In this document: positions 43,160 through 51,548 of the stretch, one piece after another | How positions within the stretch are numbered: the first letter of the stretch is position 1 | Layout: each line of letters begins with the position of its first letter | Assembly: GCA_964484065.1 (NCBI GenBank) | Contig: CAZAEW010000007.1 | Location: 32,957-96,956 of the forward strand | Direction: 5' to 3' | Source: JAEVLT01 sp964484065 | GTDB taxonomy: Bacteria; Bacillota; Bacilli; Bacillales; Cytobacillaceae | Length of the DNA: 64,000 bases | Made by a program: the position numbers and the translations under genes | Notes under the pieces: generated by a model | Seen by the model: only the letters and a program-made list of their open reading frames with translations | What the model was told of the DNA's origin: nothing | Database searches by the model: none

Positions 43160-44404
43160 ATGACTGAAACAAATACCAGCCTTTCAATGGGCGCATTGCT
43201 GCATAATCGCGTAATTCGCGTTATTATGCTGTCTACATTATTTCTGCAAATTGGGATATGGGTCCGCAACTATTCCATTTTGCTGTATGTCATGGAGAAA
43301 ACAGGTGGAAATCCTGTGGCCGTCTCGCTCATATCTGTGGCTGAGTTTGCGCCGATTTTCCTGTTTTCCTTTATCGGCGGCACTTTTGCTGATAGGTGGC
43401 GGCCAAAGAAGACGATGGTTTGGTGTGATTTTCTCAGCGCGGTGTCCATTTTTGCCGTATTGCTGACACTCTTGTTTGGAAGCTGGAAAATCATTTTCTT
43501 CGCTACATTGGTTTCATCAATCCTTTCACAGTTTTCACAGCCTTCCGGAATGAAACTATTTAAACTCCATGTAAAAGAAGAATTGATCCAGTTAGGCATG
43601 TCCATGTATCAAACTCTATTTGCCGTATTTATGATTCTTGGGCCGATTGTTGGAACGTTTGTTTATCAGCATTTTGGCATTGATATGGCAATTGCGGTAA
43701 TGGGCGTCTCTTTTTTACTTTCAGCCGGTGTGCTGTTATTGCTCCCGCCAGATCGGATGCTGGAAGAGGAAGTGGGGAAAACAACAGTGTTTCTTGAAAT
43801 GAAGGCAGGGCTTAGCTATGTGTGGAACAACAGAATGCTGACGCTGCTTGGAATAAGCTTTTCTGCTGCCGGTCTGTCGCTGGGACTGACACAGCCTCTC
43901 GCCATTTTCATCATTACGGAGAAGCTTGGATTGCAAAAAGAATTTCTCCAATGGCTGATGGCTGCATTTGGTGCAGGGATGATTTTAGGAGGCGGCTTAA
44001 CAATGGGAGCAGCGAAAAAAATCCCACCGCAAATTCTCCTCTCGATCGGTATGGCTGCCAGTGCAATTGGTTTTATTGTGATTGGACTTTCAAATCAATT
44101 ATGGCTGACACTTCTGGCTCAATTGATCAGCGGTTTGTTCATGCCGTCCATTCAAATTGGAATCAATACGATGATTTTGCAGAACACTGAGGAGGCTTTC
44201 ATCGGCAGGGTCAATGGCATTTTAAATCCAATTTTTATGGGAACAATGGTGATTACGATGACGGCGAGCGGCTGGCTGAAAGAGCAGCTCTCTCTTGAAG
44301 GAATATATGCAGCGTCAGCCTTGCTGTTAATTGCTGGAGTAGCGGCACTGATGCCTCTTTTTAAAAAAGCGCCAGTAAGCCTGGAAAAAGAAGAAAAATT
44401 ATGA
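43160..44404 (+). CDS. MFS transporter
   Basis: 414 residues, twelve predicted membrane helices, with the MFS loop motif in GGTFADRWRPKKTM (between helices 2 and 3) and IGRVNGI in the second half. It resembles MefA/enterobactin-exporter-like efflux proteins, but the substrate is unknown. The frame opens at 43121; GGAGG at 43148-43152 selects the ATG at 43160. The gene is bracketed by two direct copies of a ~150 bp element (42675-42824 and 44523-44676), suggesting insertion or duplication as a unit. Confidence 0.85.
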   Translation: MTETNTSLSMGALLHNRVIRVIMLSTLFLQIGIWVRNYSILLYVMEKTGGNPVAVSLISVAEFAPIFLFSFIGGTFADRWRPKKTMVWCDFLSAVSIFAVLLTLLFGSWKIIFFATLVSSILSQFSQPSGMKLFKLHVKEELIQLGMSMYQTLFAVFMILGPIVGTFVYQHFGIDMAIAVMGVSFLLSAGVLLLLPPDRMLEEEVGKTTVFLEMKAGLSYVWNNRMLTLLGISFSAAGLSLGLTQPLAIFIITEKLGLQKEFLQWLMAAFGAGMILGGGLTMGAAKKIPPQILLSIGMAASAIGFIVIGLSNQLWLTLLAQLISGLFMPSIQIGINTMILQNTEEAFIGRVNGILNPIFMGTMVITMTASGWLKEQLSLEGIYAASALLLIAGVAALMPLFKKAPVSLEKEEKL

Positions 44405-44522
44405 GGCTAATGGTCGATGGTGAATGAAATACAAATCATAGCAAACTAAACACCGCGATAATCCGGAGGAAAAACGCTTCGAAGAGGCTCTGTGGTTCGT
44501 CCGCGAAAAAGGGACAAATAGA

Positions 44523-44676
44523 CAAAAAAAGGCCTGGTGAGCACTTCACCAGGCTTTGCTATGAGAGGTTTTTTGGAAATAAGGGTAAGTTGAGCCTTAT
44601 TTACTCAATTAAGTTAGTTATATAATAAAATAAGGTTGTGTAGAAATTATAGATTAGTTATGTGGATTTTATGAAG
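44523..44676. repeat. Intergenic element copy 2 (3' flank of the SinI-type gene)
   Basis: Related along its length to 42675-42824. On the minus strand it lies directly downstream of the SinI-type gene and ends in a good terminator (GCCTGGTGA 44532-44540 / TCACCAGGC 44546-44554, T7 from 44530 to 44524), so it could be that gene's 3' untranslated region or a separate small RNA. The preceding 44405-44522 shows nothing recognisable. Confidence 0.75.
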
Positions 44677-44687
44677 AAGTCAACCGC

Positions 44688-44831
44688 TTACTTAAGGTCC
44701 TTGCACATTATTTGTTGATTCTCCAGAAAATGTCTGATTTCCTCGGGTGACAATCCCAATTCTTTTGCTTTTAAGATAAGATTGAACCATTCCGGATCAA
44801 CTGGTATTTCTGATTCGAATTGATTTGACAT
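44688..44831 (-). CDS. SinI-type anti-repressor, 47 residues
   Basis: A minus-strand frame from ATG at 44831 to TAA at 44688 encodes 47 residues. The core PVDPEWFNLILKAKELGLSP followed by EEIRHFLEN is the SinI dimerisation motif, as in SinI and the C-terminal part of SinR. SinI proteins bind SinR and release its repression of biofilm-matrix genes (family knowledge). No SinR gene is adjacent, so this is an orphan acting on a repressor elsewhere. An AGGGA-like ribosome site lies rather far (about 13 nt) upstream. It is divergent from the STAND-ATPase gene. Confidence 0.85.
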   Translation of the reverse strand: MSNQFESEIPVDPEWFNLILKAKELGLSPEEIRHFLENQQIMCKDLK

Positions 44832-44906
44832 TCTTTCTTAATTCCCTCGCTTTTAAAAGAATGAATTTTTTCACTTGCAAGCATATAGAAAAAAGGTCTG
44901 TTTGCG

Positions 44907-44931
44907 AGTAAAATATTTGAAAAATTTTACT
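44907..44931. promoter_or_regulatory. Dyad between the divergent SinI-type and STAND-ATPase genes
   Basis: AGTAAAAT (44907-44914) N9 ATTTTACT (44924-44931) is a perfect 8 bp inverted repeat in the 224 bp divergent region. It is a candidate operator for either gene. The binding protein is unknown. Confidence 0.45.
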
Positions 44932-45055
44932 TTATTGAATAATCTGTACTAAATAGAATTTTATCAGATTTTTAGTATCTATGAGTCTCGTTGTTGTCTC
45001 AATAATCAAAAGGTCTTAGCGGATAACAAGAATGAATCTTTGAGGAGAAGAGATT

Positions 45056-47110
45056 ATGAATGGCTTGACAGAGTATCGTGGAAGAAGGGGCACAAAGCAA
45101 TTTGTCGGAAGAAGCCGGGAATTGCAAATGATGAGAGAATGGCTGGAGAACCCTTCCGCCCCTTTTCGGATTTGCGCCATCTCAGGAATTGGCGGGATAG
45201 GAAAAAGTACATTAATGGGCGAAATGATGCGGGCTGCCAAAGAGAAAGGGGCTCTTACGATTTGGCTTGACGGACGTTTTTGTACACAGACTCCTGCAGG
45301 GTTCCTCGAATATCTAACCGTAACGGCAGGATTGGAAACAATGGACAAAAACTTCACTTTTCCTCTGGAACCCATTATGAAAACGGACTCTGAACATAGG
45401 GTAATCCTTTGCATTGATAATTTTGAATATCTAAGTTTATTGGAAGGTTGGCTGATGGAAGCTTTTATCCCGAAACTGTCATCGTCCGGGATTATCATAC
45501 TATTAACATCCAGACCGGAATTATCTCTAACATGGAAAGTAGATCCAGTTTTGAGCGACCAAATTGTCGAGATGCCTCTTACCTATCTTTCATACAAAGA
45601 AACAGCTGAATATATTATGTCGGCGGGGGTATTCCATAAAGACCAAATTGGCGGGATGGCACGCGCTTCTGACGGGCATCCGCTGGCATTGGCTTTAGCT
45701 GTTGACGCTGCTGTGCAAGGGAAAGGAAAAACGGGTGTTGACGAAATGGTCTTATCCCAATCCATAAGCGCTCATATATTAAAAGAAGTAACCTTGCCGG
45801 ACCTGCAGCCAATGGTAGAGGTATTGATCATTTTACAGTATGCAAATCAAGAAATGCTGTCGATTATTTTGGGGGAAAACGTAAGCTTTGCTCAATATCA
45901 GGAGCTTAAAAGAATGTCTTTTGTTCTGGCTGGACCAGAGGGTCTGACACTGCACGACCTCGCTCGGATACATCTGCTAAGGGATTTTCGAATGCGTGAA
46001 CCAAAGCGGCTGAATACGCTGAGGGCAAAAGCGGCTTCCGTTCTGCATCAGCAGCTTCAAGCGCCGGGTCAGAATAAACGCAGAATGATTGCAGCCCAAA
46101 TGTTATGGATTTGCAAGGATGTTTTCCCACTGCACCGTCTTTATGTGGATTTGACCTTTGACTCTCGCGTTTCTCCATTGGAGCCAGTGCGGGATGGGGA
46201 TCTGCCCAATCTGCATCAACTGGTTCAAGAGTGGTGTGATTACAGCATTGATTTGTGGAGGCACCCTACCTATCATGCGTTTTTAGATGCCGTTGTGAAA
46301 AGGTTTCCTGAAAGTATAGCCGTTTTGCGTGATATGAAAGGGAAGCCAATTGCCATGTTTATCCACGTCCTTCTATATGAAGAAACAAGCCGATTATTAA
46401 TGGAGTATTTTCCAGCAGAGATCAATGAATGCTGTAAACAAGAAGAGTTGTTTTGCGGCCAAAATGAAGCCGATACATATTACTCGGTTTTAGGGGCGGC
46501 GACCGATAAACTTTCGGGCTATACACGTGAAGAGCTAATCGGCTTGATCGTTTTGGATCGCCTTTCTTTGCTGGGGGAGGGACTTAGAGCCGTGTTAGTT
46601 GCGACGAATTCAGATTTGAAAATGTTCTTAAAACAGCTTGGGTTTAAATTTCGTCCAACATCTTCCAGAACTTGCGATAATTTAAATGCAAAGGCCGATG
46701 TATTGGAATTGGATTTGCGGAAAAATAATTTTGGAAATTGGATTATGTCCTTTTTTAAAGATAAACCAAAACAAATTCAGGCTTTACCATCACGTGATTT
46801 ATCTGAAAAAGAGGCGCGCAAGCTGCTCTCATCCTTGAATGCGCCAGCCAAACTGCAAGCCTTTGCGGGTTATTTTTTGATAGAAACAGGGAGCGGGATA
46901 GACGTTCAGAAACATATTTTATCGATTCTTACCAGCGACAGTTCGGGATTATCCGAACGAGACCGGGAACTCTTATATACTACTTATTATACTTATGACA
47001 ACAATCGGGTTGCAGCTATGCAGGCATGCAATATGAGCCGCGCAACTTTTTACCGCCATCTAAATAAGGCGGTCTCAAATTTTACTGAGATGCTCAAAAA
47101 TAATAAATAA
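45056..47110 (+). CDS. STAND-class P-loop ATPase with C-terminal helix-turn-helix
   Basis: 684 residues. The N-terminal NTPase has Walker A GIGGIGKST (44-52), Walker B VILCIDNFEYL (about 120-130), sensor-like LLTSRPE, and the STAND-type GHPLAL motif. The middle ~350 residues are helical without a clear repeat. The C-terminus (LSERDRELLYTTYYTYDNNR, then VAAMQACNMSRATFYRHLNK) is a helix-turn-helix. This is the architecture of ATP-dependent signal-integrating transcription regulators such as MalT. GAGGAGAAGAG precedes the ATG. Position suggests it regulates the secreted repeat proteins downstream (inference). Confidence 0.8.
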   Translation: MNGLTEYRGRRGTKQFVGRSRELQMMREWLENPSAPFRICAISGIGGIGKSTLMGEMMRAAKEKGALTIWLDGRFCTQTPAGFLEYLTVTAGLETMDKNFTFPLEPIMKTDSEHRVILCIDNFEYLSLLEGWLMEAFIPKLSSSGIIILLTSRPELSLTWKVDPVLSDQIVEMPLTYLSYKETAEYIMSAGVFHKDQIGGMARASDGHPLALALAVDAAVQGKGKTGVDEMVLSQSISAHILKEVTLPDLQPMVEVLIILQYANQEMLSIILGENVSFAQYQELKRMSFVLAGPEGLTLHDLARIHLLRDFRMREPKRLNTLRAKAASVLHQQLQAPGQNKRRMIAAQMLWICKDVFPLHRLYVDLTFDSRVSPLEPVRDGDLPNLHQLVQEWCDYSIDLWRHPTYHAFLDAVVKRFPESIAVLRDMKGKPIAMFIHVLLYEETSRLLMEYFPAEINECCKQEELFCGQNEADTYYSVLGAATDKLSGYTREELIGLIVLDRLSLLGEGLRAVLVATNSDLKMFLKQLGFKFRPTSSRTCDNLNAKADVLELDLRKNNFGNWIMSFFKDKPKQIQALPSRDLSEKEARKLLSSLNAPAKLQAFAGYFLIETGSGIDVQKHILSILTSDSSGLSERDRELLYTTYYTYDNNRVAAMQACNMSRATFYRHLNKAVSNFTEMLKNNK

Positions 47111-47283
47111 ATGGGTGCTAACCTCTTGCTGGATTTTTTGGCAGGGGGTTTGTTCTTTATCGGGAAAAAATAGCACATTATAAAGAAAAAGTTAGGAAGA
47201 ATGAGAATAAATGATAATAATAGAGAAATTTAGCAGAAATGCGGACAAAATCGGCGCAAATGAGAATTCTATTATACCGTAAT

Positions 47284-47301
47284 GTTCGCTATAATGAACA
47301 A
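47284..47301 (+). promoter_or_regulatory. GTTCGCTATA dyad over the -10 region of the LPNTN-protein gene
   Basis: TGTTC (47284-47288) N8 GAACA (47297-47301) flanks TATAAT at 47290-47295, which suits a -10 hexamer; the -35 is poor. GTTCGCTATA is nearly identical to two GTTCGTTATA copies before the large repeat-protein gene. Confidence 0.55.
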
Positions 47302-47328
47302 AAAGTTCTCGTGAAGGGAGGAGAATGG

Positions 47329-48801
47329 GTGCTTAAAAAGCTTTTCTTAATTGGTATTTTGCTGCTTTCGCCCGCTGCCGGAATCAATACGGCCTTTGCA
47401 GATGAACTGGCAGGAAATGATTTGAAAGCAGCAGCTGCAGCGGGGGCAGATGAAAGTAATCAGAATGTCACAACTGCCGAACAAACCGGTCAGGATAGCA
47501 GCGGCAACAGCAATGAGGAGCCTAGTAATACGCAGCAATCACAATCAACAACCCCAAAAATTTCACAAAATCAGACAGTAAAAGGTGATCCTGCTCCAGA
47601 GCAAGATCAATACACCAATGTGGCCATTTGCCAGCAGCAAACAACAGTTATTATTGCTGCCTGCCAAAGTGAAAACACAAATAGCAATCAGGGGACAGCA
47701 AATCAAAGCCAAACTGCAGACATCGGTGCTGGCCAGCAGCAGGCTGTATCTTCAAACGGCAGTGCGAATGTGGAACAAGATCAGGAAACAGGTCTTGCTT
47801 CCGATCAAAATCAAAACATTACATTTCCCTCGGGAATCGACTTTTCTCAATACCAGAATACGAGTATTGTGACGGACCAAACGGAAAAAGCTCATACAAA
47901 TGCTAACGGAGATTTTTGGCAGGAACAGTGGGTGCATGTCTTTCATTCTCAGGACCAGCTGCTGCTGGGAACAGGTACTATTTTAGGTGAGCAAAATCAG
48001 GCAGCTGGAATTGAAGCTTCCCAGGTTCAAACTTTAAATACCTCGGATTCGGCAAAAATGAAACAAACTCAGGAAGCTGATATCCAAAGCAATCAGCCTG
48101 AAGCGGGGAGCAATAGCGCAGAAGCTGGAGTAAATGTAAAAACAAGCAACTTTATAAAGATTATTAAAGATACATCCGCAAATATTGTTAAGTTCGTTCA
48201 AAAGATTTTTGTTAACGGTGCACTGGCAGATGTAGTCAAACAAAAATATATATTAAATGAAAACAATCTATCCGGTTCCACGGCTGAGCAGAATTATCAA
48301 AAGCAATTCGAATGGGGAAATCTTGAAGTTTCAAATTATGCGGAGATTACTTTTAATGAAGAATTGCAGAGCTTTACTGCAAAATTAACCAGTACTTTAA
48401 GTCTTCTTTTCAATAAAAGCATGTTGGAAACAAGCACTGGCAAGCCTGATCAAAATAATGATAATGGGACATCTCCGGATCATAACGGAGAAAGCGGGGC
48501 ACCTTCGGAACCGTCAGATACTTCCTCTAAGGATTCTGAAACTCGAGACAATAATGAGACCCCTGCAGCACCTATTTCCAGCCAAGCATCTTCTCAAGTA
48601 ACGAAGCAGGGAGCTTTGGCTATTCCTGTCAAAGCTGCAGAAGAACACACACAGCAGGTTTCTGTAAAGAAAGATCAAACCGGGCACGGAAATCAGCTCC
48701 CAAACACGAATACAAATCATTATAATTTGCTTCTTTTAGGCTTAGTATTACTTGGATTCGGTTTAGCAGTGCAATTTACAATGAAAAAACAACGAAACTA
48801 A
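47329..48801 (+). CDS. Secreted Gln-rich protein with LPNTN cell-wall sorting signal
   Basis: 490 residues from GTG 47329 (GGGAGGAG at 47316-47323). The signal peptide ends at about AFA-DE. The N-terminal half is Q/N/S/T-rich with irregular Q-x-Q and D-Q-x-Q pairs (NQSQTADIGAGQQQAV; EQDQETGLASDQNQ) like those of the next two proteins. A more ordinary globular segment follows (about 290-375, NFIKIIKDTSANIVKFVQKI), then a Ser/Asp/Pro-rich stalk. The C-terminus has LPNTN (457-461), a hydrophobic helix and a KKQRN tail, i.e. a sortase-type anchor close to the LPNTA/LPNTS class. Candidate wall anchor for the neighbouring repeat proteins (inference). Confidence 0.8.
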   Translation: MLKKLFLIGILLLSPAAGINTAFADELAGNDLKAAAAAGADESNQNVTTAEQTGQDSSGNSNEEPSNTQQSQSTTPKISQNQTVKGDPAPEQDQYTNVAICQQQTTVIIAACQSENTNSNQGTANQSQTADIGAGQQQAVSSNGSANVEQDQETGLASDQNQNITFPSGIDFSQYQNTSIVTDQTEKAHTNANGDFWQEQWVHVFHSQDQLLLGTGTILGEQNQAAGIEASQVQTLNTSDSAKMKQTQEADIQSNQPEAGSNSAEAGVNVKTSNFIKIIKDTSANIVKFVQKIFVNGALADVVKQKYILNENNLSGSTAEQNYQKQFEWGNLEVSNYAEITFNEELQSFTAKLTSTLSLLFNKSMLETSTGKPDQNNDNGTSPDHNGESGAPSEPSDTSSKDSETRDNNETPAAPISSQASSQVTKQGALAIPVKAAEEHTQQVSVKKDQTGHGNQLPNTNTNHYNLLLLGLVLLGFGLAVQFTMKKQRN

Positions 48802-48816
48802 TTATATGAAAGAATT

Positions 48817-48854
48817 AAAAAGGCGATGAAAGGGTCCAACCCATATCGCCTTTT
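48817..48854 (+). terminator. Terminator of the LPNTN-protein gene
   Basis: AAAAAGGCGAT (48817-48827) with ATCGCCTTTTT (48844-48854), a perfect 11 bp stem ending in T residues. Confidence 0.9.
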
Positions 48855-48960
48855 TCTTATAAGTTAGTCTATTTGTATCAAAAGAATTTCAAAAAAGTCT
48901 CAATTTTAATGATTTTTTAAAAAAATGGAAAACCTGAGAAAAATAAAGAAAATACTAAAT

Positions 48961-49038
48961 AAAGAACGATAATTGTTCGTTATATAGAAAAAACGGCTGA
49001 ATTTGAGATTTTTATAACGAACAGCAACAGCGTATACT
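48961..49038 (+). promoter_or_regulatory. Promoter/operator region of the curlin-like gene
   Basis: AAAGAAC (48961-48967, the complement of GTTCTTT) is followed by GTTCGTTATA (48975-48984) and its exact inverted copy TATAACGAAC (49013-49022). TATACT at 49033-49038 is a likely -10. GTTCTYT is the known SinR recognition sequence in Bacillus, so a SinR-like repressor is a candidate (inference). Confidence 0.6.
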
Positions 49039-49082
49039 AAATTTTGCAAGTCAATCCTATTTTAGTAATTGGGGGTAAAAGA

Positions 49083-51434
49083 GTGAAAAATTTCAAGGAA
49101 GTCCGTAATGTACTAAACATGAAAAAAATTGTAAGTGTAGGTTTAATTGCCGGAACTTTGCTGGGCACAACCTCCGCTTTTGCAGCAAGCAGCGTAACTC
49201 AAAATAGTACAGCACATTCAACTCATTTGATTGGCCAAGCGGCATATGGTAACTCAAATAGTCAGGATCAAGCAGCAATCGATCTTGCTTCTCTTCTTCA
49301 AAACGCTTCTAGCTCCAAGAATTCCACCCAAACACAAGATGCTGATAAAACAACTTCACAACTTCAAGGCGCACTTGGGAATAGGATCAATCAAGATCAA
49401 TCATCTCTTAATCTAAGTGGCCAATCTCAATCATTAAATCATGCTAAAAATTCCGATCAAGTCCAATCTGCTACAGATAACAATACGCAATCCCAATTAG
49501 GGGTATTTGGCAGAGACCTAACCCAAAACCAATCTGCAGCAAATATTGATACTCAATCCCAAGATGTGTTATTCGGCAAGGGAATTGGACAAGGTCAATT
49601 TTCAGAAAATAACGGAGTTCAATCCCAAAATGCAACAGGCCGCAATAACACTCAGGATCAAAATGGAAATAACATTAATCTTAATGGTCAATTAGCCGGC
49701 GGCAAAGATATTGGCCAATTCCAAGGTACAAGTAACTTAGGCGGTCAATTCCAGGAAGCAAGCGGCAGAGGGAATAACCAATCCCAGAATAATACAAATG
49801 CGACACTAGACGGTCAGGCTGCATTTGGAAAACATATTCTTCAAGTTCAAGGTTTTGGAAATACCTCCGACCAAAACCAAAGTGTATCAGGACGTAATAA
49901 CACTCAAAATCAAGCTGGCGGAAATATCGGTGCCCAAGGCCAGTTAGCAGTTGGCAAAAATATTTTCCAAGGCCAGGGCGGAAGCAATTCTGCAACACAA
50001 ATTGCCGATGCTTCAGGCCGCAATAATACCCAAGACCAACTTGGCGGCAATGCTGCTTTACAAGGTCAAATTGGGGTCGGTAAAAACATTTCGCAAGTAC
50101 AAGGAGCTAATGGCTTCACTGGTCAAGGTGCATCCGCTTCCGGACGAGGAAACGGACAATTGCAAGCCGGAGGAAACGGTACAGAACAAGTACAAGTTGG
50201 AATAGGCAGACAGATTTCACAAGAACAGGGTGCTGCAGCTGCAGTAATTCAAACTGCTGATGCACATGGCAGGAATAATGGCCAAGGGCAAATTGGCGGA
50301 AATCTAACATCACAAAATCAACTTGGCGGAAGCCATGCGAACCAAAATCAAAATGCGGCAAGCATTGCTGCTCAAGCAGTGGATGCCAATGGCAACAATA
50401 ACCGCCAAGGCCAATTCGGATTAAATGCAACTTCCCAAAACCAAATTGGAGTAAGAGCTGATCAAAACCAAGAGGCTGCAACTGGATTGTTACAAGCAGC
50501 TCAAGCCGATGGCAAGAACAATCTTCAAGGGCAAGCTGCAATAAATGGCGTAGGCCAATTCCAGGGCGGAGCATCTCATGCTGACCAAACTCAAAGCGCG
50601 GCAGTGGGAGCTGTTCAAGGGGCCAAAGCAGTTGGCAACGGCAATGCTCAAGGTCAATTTGCACTAAATGGCGCCGGCCAAGTGCAATGGGGAGAAGATC
50701 ATGCGAACCAGGCTCAAAATGCGGATAATGGTTCATTCCAAGCAGCTAACGCGGACGGAAAGAACAATATTCAAGGCCAAGCAGCTGGAAATGGATCCTT
50801 ACAGCTTCAAGGTGGAAAGGATGCAACACAAACACAAGATGCGGCAAATGGCTCCAGCCAAACGGCAAATGCTGTAGGTAAGAACAATGTTCAAGGCCAA
50901 GCAGCTGGAAATGGATCCATTCAAAATCAAATTGGAGCATGCGATGCTGTTCAAGCACAAACCGCTGCAAATAACTCAACGCAAAATGCAACTGCTGTAG
51001 GAAAGAACAACGTTCAAGGCCAATTAGCCGGCAATGCAGCCGTTCAAAATCAGGTGGCAGCTGCTAAAGCAACCCAAAATCAAACTGCTAATAACAATAC
51101 AGCACAAAGCGCAGCTGCTGTAGGAAAGAACAATACTCAAGTTCAAGGAGCCGGCAATGCAGCCATTCAAAATCAAGCTGCAACTGCTAAGGCAACCCAA
51201 AATCAAACGGCTAATAACAATACAACTCAAGCTGCCGCAGCGACAGGAAAAAATAATACGCAAGCTCAAGGGGCAACAGCTGCTGCTGTACAATCGCAAA
51301 CTGCAAGTAAACCAGCTGCACAAAACCAAACAGCAACTAATAATACAACCCAACTATCTGCAGCGTTTGGCAAAAACATTACACAAACTCAAAATTCCAA
51401 TGCAACTGTTGTTCAATCACAATCTGTAAACTAA
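49083..51434 (+). CDS. Large secreted curlin-like Gln/Asn repeat protein
   Basis: 783 residues from GTG 49083 (GGGGGT ribosome site; the frame also opens at TTG 49044). The signal peptide ends at SAFA-AS. From about residue 186 to the end it consists of some 15 modules of 40-42 residues, each two half-repeats of about 21. The typical form is G-[RK]-N-N-x-Q-x-Q-x3-N-x4-Q-x-Q, e.g. GRNNTQDQLGGNAALQGQIG. Less regular copies cover residues 45-185. Regular Q-x-Q, Asn and small residues match the strand-turn-strand logic of curlin (Q-x-G-x2-N-x-A-x3-Q). Cys is almost absent, with no anchor motif. A secreted fibre or amyloid is the best guess. Long minus-strand frames here are shadows. Confidence 0.8.
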   Translation: MKNFKEVRNVLNMKKIVSVGLIAGTLLGTTSAFAASSVTQNSTAHSTHLIGQAAYGNSNSQDQAAIDLASLLQNASSSKNSTQTQDADKTTSQLQGALGNRINQDQSSLNLSGQSQSLNHAKNSDQVQSATDNNTQSQLGVFGRDLTQNQSAANIDTQSQDVLFGKGIGQGQFSENNGVQSQNATGRNNTQDQNGNNINLNGQLAGGKDIGQFQGTSNLGGQFQEASGRGNNQSQNNTNATLDGQAAFGKHILQVQGFGNTSDQNQSVSGRNNTQNQAGGNIGAQGQLAVGKNIFQGQGGSNSATQIADASGRNNTQDQLGGNAALQGQIGVGKNISQVQGANGFTGQGASASGRGNGQLQAGGNGTEQVQVGIGRQISQEQGAAAAVIQTADAHGRNNGQGQIGGNLTSQNQLGGSHANQNQNAASIAAQAVDANGNNNRQGQFGLNATSQNQIGVRADQNQEAATGLLQAAQADGKNNLQGQAAINGVGQFQGGASHADQTQSAAVGAVQGAKAVGNGNAQGQFALNGAGQVQWGEDHANQAQNADNGSFQAANADGKNNIQGQAAGNGSLQLQGGKDATQTQDAANGSSQTANAVGKNNVQGQAAGNGSIQNQIGACDAVQAQTAANNSTQNATAVGKNNVQGQLAGNAAVQNQVAAAKATQNQTANNNTAQSAAAVGKNNTQVQGAGNAAIQNQAATAKATQNQTANNNTTQAAAATGKNNTQAQGATAAAVQSQTASKPAAQNQTATNNTTQLSAAFGKNITQTQNSNATVVQSQSVN

Positions 51435-51455
51435 TCTAAAGCCTAGAATGAGTTC

Positions 51456-51490
51456 AGCTCCATCTAGTATACTGCTGGATGGAGCTTTTT
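51456..51490 (+). terminator. Terminator of the curlin-like gene
   Basis: AGCTCCATC (51456-51464) pairs with GATGGAGCT (51478-51486), followed by TTTT. Confidence 0.85.
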
Positions 51491-51548
51491 ATTAACGCAG
51501 AAACAGTAATAGACTATATATTCTAGTATATTGGAGAGGGGTAAAAGA

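Noticed and set aside
45056..47110. STAND ATPase as an anti-phage NLR-type defence gene
   Set aside because: It ends in a helix-turn-helix rather than an effector domain and sits with secreted-protein genes, so a regulator is more likely.
49681..51353. Long open frames on the minus strand and other frames across the Q-repeat gene
   Set aside because: They are shadows of biased CAA/AAT codon repeats. The plus-strand frame has signal peptide, ribosome site and terminator.
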